From assembly GCA_910576785.1 (NCBI GenBank), contig CAJTJG010000002.1, positions 124,001 to 188,000 of the forward strand: a stretch of 64,000 nt of DNA, written 5' to 3'. Every line of letters starts with the position of its first letter. Within the stretch, counting starts at the first letter, position 1. Of the stretch, positions 33,695-43,252 are shown piece by piece. Source of the stretch: an uncultured Duncaniella sp. (GTDB taxonomy: Bacteria > Bacteroidota > Bacteroidia > Bacteroidales > Muribaculaceae). A program made the translations under genes and the position numbers. Below the pieces are notes generated by a model. The model was not told the origin of the DNA, did no database searches, and was given only the letters and a program-made list of their open reading frames with translations.

Positions 33695-35158
33695 ATGGCA
33701 CAAGACCAGAATGAAGAAGTGCTGATTGCCCGAAACAACGAAACCGGGCAGGTAGGCGCAGTGACCGGACTCAATGAGGACGGCACACCCAAGATGACCG
33801 ATGTAAAATCGGCGAAACTCTCCGACCTCGTGAAATTCTCCAAAGGTCAGAACCCGCTGGAGGCGTTTCTCTCCAACTTTATCCGCCAGTGCAAGAACCC
33901 TTCCACTTTTGGATTTTTCAAAGTCCCGGCGGACCGCTACGACAGCGTGGGTCAGGCGATGGGCGACTTTATCAAGGATCCCGAAACAAACGCTGAAATT
34001 CTCAAAGACTTCAAGGTTGATGTTCCCCAGCAGACGCAGACGAATGTCAAAGAACAGGCTCAGGAGAATAAGGCAACCGAAACTCAGGCGCAGAAGCCGA
34101 CGGAGGAACAGGTAGCACAAACTGAACAGCCAAAGTATCACGCCATCGACGAAAGCAAAATAGACTGGACGATGCTCAAAGAAAAATGGGGCATTGACCG
34201 CGACCAGCTTGAAAAGTCGGGCGACCTCCGCGAGATGCTCTACAACCGCAAGTCGCAGATCGTGACCGTCACGCCCAATTTCGGCGGGGAGAAATTCCCG
34301 ATTGACGCACGACTCTCTTTCAGAACCGATGCTGACGGCAATGTGAAAGTGGTGCCCCATTTCATTCACCGCGAGCCCAAACTCGACCAAGAGTTTGAGG
34401 GGTACAAATTCACAAAGGAAGATAAGGAGGCTCTGAAAACAACCGGCAATCTGGGTAAGGTTGTTGACCTTGTTGACAAAGCCACCGGGGAAGTCAAGCC
34501 CTCCTATGTCAGCGTTGACCGTCTTACCAACGAGATTGTGTCGGTGCCCGTAAAGGCCGTGTTCATCAAGGACACCATCGGGCAGACAAAACTGACTATG
34601 GCTGAAATAAGCGAACTGAAGAAAGGGAAAGCCCTCCCGCCTAAACAGATTACCGACAAGAATGGCAAGACCTACAATGTGGTGTTGCAGGTGTCAGCCG
34701 ACCGCAAGGGCGTCGAATTTGTACCCGGCGGCGTGCGACGACAGGAGCAGAACCAGCAGCAAGGCAACAATCAGGGTCAGCAACAGTCCTCGTGGCTGAC
34801 AAAGGACGGCAACATCAAGCCCATCACAAAATGGGCGGGCGTTCCGATGACGCCGCAACAGCAGGCTGACTACACCGCCGGCAAGGTTGTCGAAATGACA
34901 AACATGGTTGACAAGCAGGGGCAGAAATGCACCGTATATCTCCAGTTCAATCCTGAAAAGCAGCGTCCGACAACGTCACTCAACGACCCTCGCGTCAAGG
35001 TGGCGGAAGAGTCAAAGACACAGAAGGCAGTCAACAATGACGGACTGACAAATGAGGCTACAAAGCATGTGGCCGAACCGCTCCAGAAATACCAGACCGC
35101 GCCGAAAGATGAGGATCAGGCTAAACAGCAGCGCAAGCCCAAAGGCCCCAAGCTGTAA
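33695..35158 (+). CDS. DUF3945-family mobile element protein
   Basis: 487 residues, no signal peptide or membrane segment. It matches the DUF4099/DUF3945 proteins common in Bacteroidota conjugative elements: an N-terminal part with LSDLVKFSKGQNPLEAFLSNFIRQCKNPSTFGFF, a low-complexity Gln/Thr/Glu linker, then repeats of about 60 residues (ELKKGKALPPKQITDKNGKTYNVVLQV; PQQQADYTAGKVVEMTNMVDKQGQKCTVYLQF). The tail is Lys/Gln/Pro rich. The function is unknown; the family usually lies beside the topoisomerase-like and methylase-helicase genes, as here. Confidence 0.8.
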   Translation: MAQDQNEEVLIARNNETGQVGAVTGLNEDGTPKMTDVKSAKLSDLVKFSKGQNPLEAFLSNFIRQCKNPSTFGFFKVPADRYDSVGQAMGDFIKDPETNAEILKDFKVDVPQQTQTNVKEQAQENKATETQAQKPTEEQVAQTEQPKYHAIDESKIDWTMLKEKWGIDRDQLEKSGDLREMLYNRKSQIVTVTPNFGGEKFPIDARLSFRTDADGNVKVVPHFIHREPKLDQEFEGYKFTKEDKEALKTTGNLGKVVDLVDKATGEVKPSYVSVDRLTNEIVSVPVKAVFIKDTIGQTKLTMAEISELKKGKALPPKQITDKNGKTYNVVLQVSADRKGVEFVPGGVRRQEQNQQQGNNQGQQQSSWLTKDGNIKPITKWAGVPMTPQQQADYTAGKVVEMTNMVDKQGQKCTVYLQFNPEKQRPTTSLNDPRVKVAEESKTQKAVNNDGLTNEATKHVAEPLQKYQTAPKDEDQAKQQRKPKGPKL

Positions 35159-35260
35159 CCAACACCCGCTGAAATGACATAAGGGAGGTCCGGAACTCCC
35201 GATGTCGTTACCGCACAAACCACTATCTCCAAAATAATCCACCCGATAAAATTCATAAAT

Positions 35261-36331
35261 ATGAAACAGAAAAATCTTATAACAATCGTGACCGACCACG
35301 AACTCACGGCTGACACCATCGCCAGAGCAATCGGCGCAAACGAAAAACACGAAGGCTACTACCTCGGCAACGGCTATGCCGTTACATGGACAAACGGCGG
35401 GGTCATCGAGGCGACCTTCTCCCCTTCGGAGAATTTCGTGCTCTCCACGACAATGAACAGCCGACAGGTGTATGCCCACAATTTCAAGTTCGCCATGCGC
35501 GACTATGATGAGCTGGTTGGTTACAAGAAAACCGAGCAGGACAGGAAACAGCTCGCCACAATCAAGGCTCTATGGGGAATGAGCCACACGGTCGTCAACG
35601 CCATGTCGCCTGAGAGATATGGAGATTTCGACTTCCTCAACCTCTACTATTTCATCGCCATTCCGGTGGCAGTGCGCCGTGCATGGCTCCCCATTCTCAC
35701 AAAGGGGGCAATCCGTCACGGAGTAATCCACGGGCCGCAGAACCGCAGGGAATACGAGGAATGGCTCGACAATGAGATATACAACCGTCTGGTGGAGAAG
35801 TCACAGGAGGACTCGGAAATCAAAGGAGCTTATATCATGGAGGAAATGCCCGTGGAGGTGGCGGCTGCCCAAGCTGAAAGCATCGGTATTGAACCGCCCG
35901 AAGCTGGTGCTGTTCTCACGATGAACAAAAAAGCCATGCGCATAACCGACAGCCGACCGCTTCTCAATATGCCGCTAATGCTCCTCAAAGCAGCGGTTGA
36001 ACTGGACTTCGACCACATAAAGACAATGCAGACCGCCTACGCCCTGTACGCGAAGAAACTTATCTCCTATCCGTTCACGGTGCAGAACACCATTCCTTTC
36101 GGCGTGTGGAAACTGATGCTCCGCAACAAGAAAAATCTTCGCTACAACAGCAAGTGGGGCAAAGAGGCCAGACGGATCCGTATGCCGCGCCGCCACAACT
36201 TCAAGATGGGAGAAAACGTATATAACGGCTTCGGCGTCATAACCACAGGACTCCACCCCACCGACCTCAGCCGCGACGAGGAAAAACTCTACAATCTGAT
36301 TGTGAAAAGCGTGATTGACGCTTTTGCATAA
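35261..36331 (+). CDS. Degenerate topoisomerase IA-like protein of the mobile element
   Basis: 356 residues, about half of topoisomerase III. The N-terminus (TDHELTADTIARAIGANEKHEGYYLGNGYAVTWTNGGVIE) aligns with the TOPRIM start of TopB (AEKPSVAKDIA...GNGYxVTWTxGH). The acidic DxDxE metal motif of TOPRIM is not found. Near residue 270 the sequence KKLISYPFTVQNTIPFG replaces the usual LISYPRTDSRYLP: the nucleophile Tyr position is kept but the adjacent Arg and Asp are lost. It is therefore probably not an active topoisomerase; it may bind DNA ends or the relaxase complex (inference). Confidence 0.75.
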   Translation: MKQKNLITIVTDHELTADTIARAIGANEKHEGYYLGNGYAVTWTNGGVIEATFSPSENFVLSTTMNSRQVYAHNFKFAMRDYDELVGYKKTEQDRKQLATIKALWGMSHTVVNAMSPERYGDFDFLNLYYFIAIPVAVRRAWLPILTKGAIRHGVIHGPQNRREYEEWLDNEIYNRLVEKSQEDSEIKGAYIMEEMPVEVAAAQAESIGIEPPEAGAVLTMNKKAMRITDSRPLLNMPLMLLKAAVELDFDHIKTMQTAYALYAKKLISYPFTVQNTIPFGVWKLMLRNKKNLRYNSKWGKEARRIRMPRRHNFKMGENVYNGFGVITTGLHPTDLSRDEEKLYNLIVKSVIDAFA

Positions 36332-36381
36332 CCGACACACAAGCTCTGAACCGCTTGATCCATACACAAATTAACACCTAT

Positions 36382-36491
36382 TATCCCTCCCGATTCCGAT
36401 TTAATTGTTAACTTTGCACTCAATTCAACGTCATAATGTTTTTGTTTCAAATTTATGACTTGGATTTAGTGGTTGGACATCGGGAGGGATA
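36382..36491. repeat. 13-bp inverted repeats flanking a promoter, possible invertible segment
   Basis: TATCCCTCCCGAT (36382-36394) and ATCGGGAGGGATA (36479-36491) are exact reverse complements 84 bp apart. Between them lies a -7 element TAACTTTG (36409-36416) reading towards the DUF1896 gene, and an inverted copy of the CACTAAATCCAA repeat (36460-36471). Promoters flanked by inverted repeats are switched by recombinases in Bacteroidota; whether this one inverts is unknown. Confidence 0.45.
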
Positions 36492-36562
36492 CCCGGTGTC
36501 CTTTTCTTATATCCCATTGAAAGACTCATAGGACGCCGGTAAACCACTATTCCAAGAACCCG

Positions 36563-37009
36563 ATGAAACAAGATGTTGAATTACGGGAGATGGACGGCTA
36601 CCGCGTCTATCTTCTGGGTCATCTGCGTGACCATTATTTTCCCCAGTACACCAATAAAAAATTTGTGGATGCCCGTGTTGACGAGGCATACGACACGTTT
36701 GTAACCCTGCGCCTTGAAGGTCATGATCCGGTTATTGCACAGGAAATGGCGATGCGCACACTCCTTTCTGGACTGTATGTGTCACGCTATGACATTGTTT
36801 ACAGCGTCATAGAGGAAAGCCTGTGGACACGGCTTCCTGAAGAATACTGGCCCGATTTCGCTGTGCACCTGCTCACAAAGAAAAGCGTGCATGACATTCT
36901 TGACCACTATGAAGTCAACGGCGATTTTCTTGACCGCGAAACACACCAGCCGATGCTGACCGAACTGTTGGGAGAAATATCCGAAATACTTGACGGCTAT
37001 GAGTTATAA
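36563..37009 (+). CDS. DUF1896 family protein
   Basis: 148 residues, acidic, soluble. It matches the DUF1896 family of Bacteroidota conjugative elements (YLLGHLRDHYFPQ; ARVDEAYDTFVTLRLEGHDPVIAQEMAMRTLLSGLYVSRYD). No function is known. Its last codons overlap the start of the methylase-helicase gene by 11 bp, so the two are translationally coupled, and it may assist that enzyme (inference). Confidence 0.85.
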   Translation: MKQDVELREMDGYRVYLLGHLRDHYFPQYTNKKFVDARVDEAYDTFVTLRLEGHDPVIAQEMAMRTLLSGLYVSRYDIVYSVIEESLWTRLPEEYWPDFAVHLLTKKSVHDILDHYEVNGDFLDRETHQPMLTELLGEISEILDGYEL

Positions 37010-40000
37010 CCGGCTCCAGACCATGCGTGACAATATCAATGCCATAAGGCTTGCCCTGCGCCTTGATGTTGAACATCGCAACGCGGAAAATGCACTCGAA
37101 AGGGCGATACTGCGCAAGTATGCCGGGTTCGGAGGGTTGAAATGTATATTGCAGGACGCCAACGAACTTGCAGATGCCGCCAAGTGGAGCAAGAGCGATA
37201 TTGAGCTGTTTGCTCCTACGGTTGAACTGCGCCGTCTTATCCACGACTATTCAAAGGATGACCGGGAGTTTGCCGCATACATGGACTCGCTGAAAGCGTC
37301 CGTACTGACGGCGTTCTATACTCCTGCGCCTGTCATTGATGCGCTTGCCGCTTCACTGCGTGAAAGAGGTGTTAAGATTAAAAAGTTCCTTGAACCCTCT
37401 GCCGGGCAAGGTGCTTTCATCGACTCCTTTCTGAAAAATGAGAATTATCCGGGCACGGAGGCACTCGCCTTTGAAAAAGATTTGCTTACGGGTAAGATTT
37501 TATCTGCCCTGCATCCATCCATCTCTACCGAAATAAAAGGTTTTGAGCGGATTGACCCTGATTTTGAGGGCTATTTTGATGTTGCTGCATCAAATATTCC
37601 TTTCGGCGACTTCGCGGTCGCTGACCCTCGATATGCCACAAGCAAGGAGATTGCCTACCGTCAGTCAACAAAGGCTATCCACAATTATTTCTTTCTCAAA
37701 GCACTGGACTCTGTGCATGAGGGTGGCATTGTGGCTTTTATCACATCGCAGGGTGTGATGAACGCCGCCAGCCCCTTCGTGCGCATTGAGCTTATGAAAC
37801 GCTCTGACCTTGTGGGAGCGGTACGATTGCCAAACAACACTTTCTCCGAGAACGCCGGAACAGATACAGGCTCTGACTTGATTATCCTGCAAAAGCATAC
37901 GGGTAAGAAAGCGTTGTCGGCTGACGAGGAATTTTTCATCCAGTCAATCGTTGACCGTGACACGAAAGCACCGACCAACAAATATTTTGCGGCATATCCG
38001 CAGAATGTCATCTGCACCGAGGCGAAAATCGGTACTGACCCATACGGAAAACCGGCTATCATATACAAACATGAGGGCGGTGTCTATGGTATAGCAAGAG
38101 ATTTGCGTGATGCGTTGGAAGATTCTTTGCGTCTGCGTCTGAACCTTGAATTGTATAACAACCACGGTATAAAGCCGCTGACGCCAGACCCGGTAAAACC
38201 GACACCTGCGCCCAAGCCCAAAGCCGCAAAAGTCGCTGAAACTCCGCTTATGACGCAATACAAGGAGATGAAGAAACGACACCCGGACGCGATATTGATA
38301 TTCCGTGTGGGCGACTTCTATGAGATGATGGGCGAAGATGCCGTGAAAGCGTCGGAGATACTGAAAATAACCCTGACCCGACGACGCAACGGTAAAGCCG
38401 GAAGCATCGAACTTGCCGGTTTCCCGCATCATGCCCTCGACACCTATCTCCCCAAGCTCGTAAGGGCCGGGCAACGTGTGGCTATCTGCGAACAGCTTGA
38501 AGATCCAAAGCAGAAACAAAAGGAGGAATACAAGCCTACGGAGATTATAACGCCCCCACCGACGGTTGAGCCGAAGCCCGCTCCCACATCTATTGAACCT
38601 CCAACACCGGAAGTCAAGCCGCAACCGCAGGAGATTGAAACCGACGATGGTCCCGACTATAACGACAATCCCGACCCGCGTCTGTTCGCCTATAATCTTT
38701 TCGGAGAGTTAGAGCCGTTGCAGAAACCGAAGCGTCAGCCACGACAACCAAAGACTGAGGAAGATAAGCCCAAGCCTACTGCCAAAATTCAGATTTCCGA
38801 TGAGCAGGTAAAGAAATTCCGTCCGCTCTCTGAAAAGGAGCTGGAGTTTTACGGTTCTCTGAATTGGGAGGACAATCCGCCCATCAACGGCTTCTACGAA
38901 ACGATGATGAGCATCGCACATCGCCAGATGGCTGAAATGGAAGCTGAACGACAGGCGGCGGAGGCTACCAAGAAAGAGATAATCACGGAAAACGGCACAA
39001 TCATCGAAAAGACAGAGGGCTATTTTGTTCCACAGCCAAGAGTGGCTAAGGCTGCGACACCTGCCCCCGTCGAGCGTGATATGTCGCCCCGCAAGTTCTC
39101 GGAGGATATTCAACATTTCCACCAGAACGGCTCAATGGTCGTGGATAACGGTCAGGTCGGCTTTCTTTCGGAGGTTCGCAAGAATGGTGCAACATTCACT
39201 CCGCTCCCAATCAAGCCGGAGCAGGAGAAACGCGCCATGCTCTATATAACCCTGTCGGAAACATATCAGCAGCTCTATCACTATGAGGCTGAAACGCATG
39301 AGGAAAGTGCCGACCTGCGTGAATACCTCAACCAGTATTATGATGAGTTTGTGGACAGATATGGCAACCTCAACGAAAAGCAGAACGCCAAGTTTATCCT
39401 TATGGACGCCAACGGCCGTGACGCACTCGCATTGGAGCGTGGCGAGAACGGGCATTTTGTCAAGGCTGACATCTTCGACCACCCGGTAGCCTTCGCCGTT
39501 GACGAGGTTACTTCTGTCGATACACCTATGGAGGCGTTATCAGCGTCGCTCAATAAATATGGAGAGGTCAACCTCGAATATATGGGCAGTCTTGTCGATA
39601 TGGAGCAGGACGCGATGATTGACAGCCTCGCCGGACACATTTTCTACAATCCGTTGGTTGCGAACTATGAGATCGCCGACCGCTTCATCGCCGGAAACGT
39701 GGTGCAGAAAGCCGAGGAAGTCAAGGCGTGGATTGACCGCGAGGAAGAACGCATCAAGGATTTTCCCGGTTATGACGGCGTGGAGCCGTTCATCGACTTG
39801 TCGAAGCAGTCTTTGAGAGCGTTGGAGGAAGCGACACCGCGCCGCATCACCTTTGACGAGCTTGATTTCAACTTCGGCGAGAGATGGATACCGACAGGCA
39901 TATACTCCGCCTACATGAGCAATCTCTACGGTACTGAGGTGAAAATCGTATATGCTCCGTCTATGGACGAATATTCAGCCAACAGCAAACATGACACATT

Positions 40001-43000
40001 GGCAATCACAACTGAATACATGGTAAAGGGGCAATATCGGATATATAATGGGATGAGTCTTCTGAAACACGCCTTACATAACACTGTGCCTGAGATTAAG
40101 AAAAGTGGCGGTGTTGATATACATGGTAATGAAATCAAGATACCTGATGCGGAAGCAATACAACTCGCCAACACCAAGATTGATGAGATTCGCAATGGTT
40201 TTACCGAATGGCTGGAAGCTCAGTCGCCGGAGTTCAAGGAGCAGCTTGTGGATATGTATAACCGAAAATTCAACTGTTTCGTGCGACCCCACTACGATGG
40301 AAGCCACCAGACTTTCCCCGATCTCGACTTGAAGATGCTGGGTGACCGCTACGGTATCAATTCAATATACCAGTCGCAGAAGGATTGTGTATGGATGCTG
40401 AAACAGAACGGCGGAGGTATTTGTGATTTTGAAGTTGGTTGCGGTAAAACACTGATAATGTGCATAGCAGCGCATGAGATGAAACGATTGGGATTGGCGC
40501 ACAAGCCGATGATTATAGGACTGAAAGCCAATGTAGCCGAAATTGCGATGACCTATCAGGCGGCATATTCCAACGCCCGTATCCTCTTTGCCGATGCCAA
40601 GAGTTTTGAGGCAAAGAACCGTGTCAATTTCTTTAATCAGATAAAGAACAATGACTATGACTGCGTGATTATGTCGCACGACCAGTTCGGCAAGATACCG
40701 CAATCGCCGGAAATTCAACAGGAGATCCTTCAGGCTGAGCTTGACACGGTAGAGGAAAATCTACGAGTACTTGAAGAACAAGGTAAAGATATTTCCAATC
40801 GTATGCGAAGTGGACTTCTGAAGCGAAAGGAGAATCTTAAATCTAAGATTGAAACACTCCAGTATCAGATGGAGCAGAACAAGGACAGCATCGTTGACTT
40901 CCGGCAAATGGGCATAGACCATATTTTCGTTGACGAAAGCCATCAGTTCAAAAATCTGATGTTCAACACCCGTCACGACCGTGTTGCAGGACTGGGCAAT
41001 TCGGAAGGCTCACAACGTGCCCTCAATCTTCTCTATGCTATCCGAACCATTCAAGAAAGGAATGGCAAAGACCTCGGCGCGACATTCCTGTCGGGCACAA
41101 CAATCAGTAATTCTCTGACTGAACTTTACTTGTTGTTCAAGTATTTGCGTCCGAAAGAACTTGAAAGACAGGACATCCGGTGTTTCGACGCATGGGCGGC
41201 TATCTTTGCAAAGAAAACAACCGACTATGAGTTTAACGTAACGAACAATATCGTGGCAAAGGAGCGTTTCCGTTACTTTATCAAGGTCCCAGAACTGGCG
41301 GCTTTCTATAATGAGATAACGGACTATAAGACCGCAGAAGATGTTGGTGTTGACCGTCCGGCAAAGAACGAGATACTACACAATATTCCACCGACACCAC
41401 ACCAGGAGCAGTTTATCCAGAAACTGATGGAGTTTGCCAAGACTGGCGATGCCACTATATTGGGGCGTGAACCGTTATCAGAAACCGAGGAAAAGGCGAA
41501 GATGCTTATCGCCACGGACTATGCCCGTAAGATGGCACTGGATATGCGCATGATTTCTCCGACGTATGAAGATGATCCGGACAACAAGGCTTCGCACTGC
41601 GCCAAGATGATTGCTGAATACTATCACAAATATGATGCACAACGTGGTACACAGTTTGTTTTCAGTGACCTCGGAACATATAAGCCCGGCGAGTGGAATG
41701 TCTATTCCGAGATTAAGCGAAAGCTGATTGAGGACTACGGTATTCCGGCGCATGAGATACGGTTTATACAGGAGTGCAAGACTGAACGGTCACGCAAGGC
41801 TGTCATTCAGGCTATGAACGACGGCGATGTGCGTGTGCTTTTCGGCTCTACTTCGATGTTGGGAACTGGCGTAAACGCCCAGAAAAGAGCGGTTGCAATC
41901 CATCATCTTGACACGCCGTGGCGACCGTCAGACCTCACTCAACGCGATGGCAGAGCCATTCGCGCGGGTAATGAGATAGCCAAGTTATACGCTGACAATA
42001 AGGTTGATGTGATTATCTATGCGGTTGAAAAGTCGCTTGACTCCTACAAGTTCAACCTTCTTCATTGTAAGGCTACTTTCATCGCCCAGCTCAAAAGCGG
42101 TGCTTTGGGAGCGCGAACAATCGACGAGGGTTCTATGGACGAGAAGAACGGCATGAACTTCTCCGAGTACATGGCGATACTCTCAGGCAATACCGACCTG
42201 CTCGACAAGGCAAAACTTGAAAAGCGGATAGCGGCGTTGGAGAGTGAACGAAAGTCGTTCAACAAAGGTCGCGGCGACAGTGAGTTCAAGCTCCAGACCA
42301 TTACCCATGACATCGCCAACAACGAGGCGGCGATCGAGCGCATGAGAGCCGACTGGGAGCGTTACAACAATGTTGTGCAACGTGACAAGGAGGGCAATCC
42401 AATCAATAATCTCACGATTGATACCTGCAACCTTTCCGATGAAAAGAACATGGGTATCCACCTGCAAGGGCTGGCACAGCGCACAGACACCCACGGGCTA
42501 TACCAGCGTATCGGCGAGGTTTACGGCTTCCCGATCAGCATTATCTCCGAAAGAGTGTTGTCTGACGGGGTTGAAAAGGTACAGAACCGTTTTGTTGTCG
42601 AAGGCAATTATAAATACAAGTACAACAACGGTCAGTTGGCAATGGCTGACACCCACGCCGCCTGCATGAACTTTGTCAACGCTCTGGAGAAAATCCCCGG
42701 CATAATCGCCCAATACGAGGAACGCACCGCCAAACTGAAAGCCGATGTTCCAATACTTGAAGGCATCATGGCGAAGACATGGGGCAAGGAGGACGAGTTG
42801 AAGCAACTCAAATCCGAACTCGCCGCCCTCGACCGCAAAATCGCCGCCGAGTTAGCCCCTAAACACGACGAGAAGGACGGTGAGGAAGTCAAGCCTGATA
42901 CTCGGCAGCAGCAACCCGCCAAAGTCATCGAGACTCCACCATCTTCCCAATCCCAATCTGCCGACGATAAAAAGTCAATGGTGGCAGAGCCGGCAACTCC

Positions 43001-43055
43001 CTATCGTACTATCGATTACCCCACTCGTAGCGCACCTCGTGCAATCGGATTATAA
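36999..43055 (+). CDS. Giant N6-adenine methylase / MutS-I / SNF2-type helicase fusion
   Basis: 2,018 residues from the ATG at 36999, which overlaps the DUF1896 stop. Domains in order: (1) N6-DNA methylase, about 100-370, with FLEPSAGQGAFIDSF (SAM motif I) and SNIPFGDF (variant of NPPF); (2) about 415-507, a MutS domain I (QYKEMKKRHPDAILIFRVGDFYEMMGEDA through AGFPHHALDTYL and RVAICEQLEDP); (3) a Pro/Lys-rich linker and unassigned region; (4) superfamily 2 helicase, about 1130-1680, with FEVGCGKT (Walker A), VDESHQFKNL (motif II) and QRDGRAIRAGNE (motif VI); (5) coiled coil and Lys-rich tail. Such proteins occur in Bacteroidota mobile elements and may protect or process element DNA during transfer. 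The MutS module inside it is striking. A terminator follows. Confidence 0.88.
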   Translation: MSYNRLQTMRDNINAIRLALRLDVEHRNAENALERAILRKYAGFGGLKCILQDANELADAAKWSKSDIELFAPTVELRRLIHDYSKDDREFAAYMDSLKASVLTAFYTPAPVIDALAASLRERGVKIKKFLEPSAGQGAFIDSFLKNENYPGTEALAFEKDLLTGKILSALHPSISTEIKGFERIDPDFEGYFDVAASNIPFGDFAVADPRYATSKEIAYRQSTKAIHNYFFLKALDSVHEGGIVAFITSQGVMNAASPFVRIELMKRSDLVGAVRLPNNTFSENAGTDTGSDLIILQKHTGKKALSADEEFFIQSIVDRDTKAPTNKYFAAYPQNVICTEAKIGTDPYGKPAIIYKHEGGVYGIARDLRDALEDSLRLRLNLELYNNHGIKPLTPDPVKPTPAPKPKAAKVAETPLMTQYKEMKKRHPDAILIFRVGDFYEMMGEDAVKASEILKITLTRRRNGKAGSIELAGFPHHALDTYLPKLVRAGQRVAICEQLEDPKQKQKEEYKPTEIITPPPTVEPKPAPTSIEPPTPEVKPQPQEIETDDGPDYNDNPDPRLFAYNLFGELEPLQKPKRQPRQPKTEEDKPKPTAKIQISDEQVKKFRPLSEKELEFYGSLNWEDNPPINGFYETMMSIAHRQMAEMEAERQAAEATKKEIITENGTIIEKTEGYFVPQPRVAKAATPAPVERDMSPRKFSEDIQHFHQNGSMVVDNGQVGFLSEVRKNGATFTPLPIKPEQEKRAMLYITLSETYQQLYHYEAETHEESADLREYLNQYYDEFVDRYGNLNEKQNAKFILMDANGRDALALERGENGHFVKADIFDHPVAFAVDEVTSVDTPMEALSASLNKYGEVNLEYMGSLVDMEQDAMIDSLAGHIFYNPLVANYEIADRFIAGNVVQKAEEVKAWIDREEERIKDFPGYDGVEPFIDLSKQSLRALEEATPRRITFDELDFNFGERWIPTGIYSAYMSNLYGTEVKIVYAPSMDEYSANSKHDTLAITTEYMVKGQYRIYNGMSLLKHALHNTVPEIKKSGGVDIHGNEIKIPDAEAIQLANTKIDEIRNGFTEWLEAQSPEFKEQLVDMYNRKFNCFVRPHYDGSHQTFPDLDLKMLGDRYGINSIYQSQKDCVWMLKQNGGGICDFEVGCGKTLIMCIAAHEMKRLGLAHKPMIIGLKANVAEIAMTYQAAYSNARILFADAKSFEAKNRVNFFNQIKNNDYDCVIMSHDQFGKIPQSPEIQQEILQAELDTVEENLRVLEEQGKDISNRMRSGLLKRKENLKSKIETLQYQMEQNKDSIVDFRQMGIDHIFVDESHQFKNLMFNTRHDRVAGLGNSEGSQRALNLLYAIRTIQERNGKDLGATFLSGTTISNSLTELYLLFKYLRPKELERQDIRCFDAWAAIFAKKTTDYEFNVTNNIVAKERFRYFIKVPELAAFYNEITDYKTAEDVGVDRPAKNEILHNIPPTPHQEQFIQKLMEFAKTGDATILGREPLSETEEKAKMLIATDYARKMALDMRMISPTYEDDPDNKASHCAKMIAEYYHKYDAQRGTQFVFSDLGTYKPGEWNVYSEIKRKLIEDYGIPAHEIRFIQECKTERSRKAVIQAMNDGDVRVLFGSTSMLGTGVNAQKRAVAIHHLDTPWRPSDLTQRDGRAIRAGNEIAKLYADNKVDVIIYAVEKSLDSYKFNLLHCKATFIAQLKSGALGARTIDEGSMDEKNGMNFSEYMAILSGNTDLLDKAKLEKRIAALESERKSFNKGRGDSEFKLQTITHDIANNEAAIERMRADWERYNNVVQRDKEGNPINNLTIDTCNLSDEKNMGIHLQGLAQRTDTHGLYQRIGEVYGFPISIISERVLSDGVEKVQNRFVVEGNYKYKYNNGQLAMADTHAACMNFVNALEKIPGIIAQYEERTAKLKADVPILEGIMAKTWGKEDELKQLKSELAALDRKIAAELAPKHDEKDGEEVKPDTRQQQPAKVIETPPSSQSQSADDKKSMVAEPATPYRTIDYPTRSAPRAIGL

Positions 43056-43065
43056 GCACTCAACG

Positions 43066-43112
43066 CGGCTGACAATGAAATATACTCGTTGTCAGCCGTG
43101 TCTTATTTTGTG
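43066..43112 (+). terminator. Terminator after the methylase-helicase gene
   Basis: CGGCTGACAA (43066-43075) and TTGTCAGCCG (43089-43098) are exact complements, followed by TGTCTTATTTTGTG. It separates the element core from the cargo. Confidence 0.85.
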
Positions 43113-43196
43113 CCTATTAGAGCTAATAACCTATAAAATAACGCATCAAGGCGTATATTTTAGCACGTTCTATAAGGTTACTTCGGGAAAAACAGC

Positions 43197-43204
43197 TAAC
43201 TTTG
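43197..43204 (+). promoter_or_regulatory. -7 promoter element of the first TPR/HTH regulator
   Basis: TAACTTTG matches TAnnTTTG, 48 bp before the ATG at 43253; a -33 element is not convincing. Confidence 0.5.
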
Positions 43205-43252
43205 TATATAACTTGGGGTAATGTCGCCCAAGGGATATTATCTTGTAGAATA

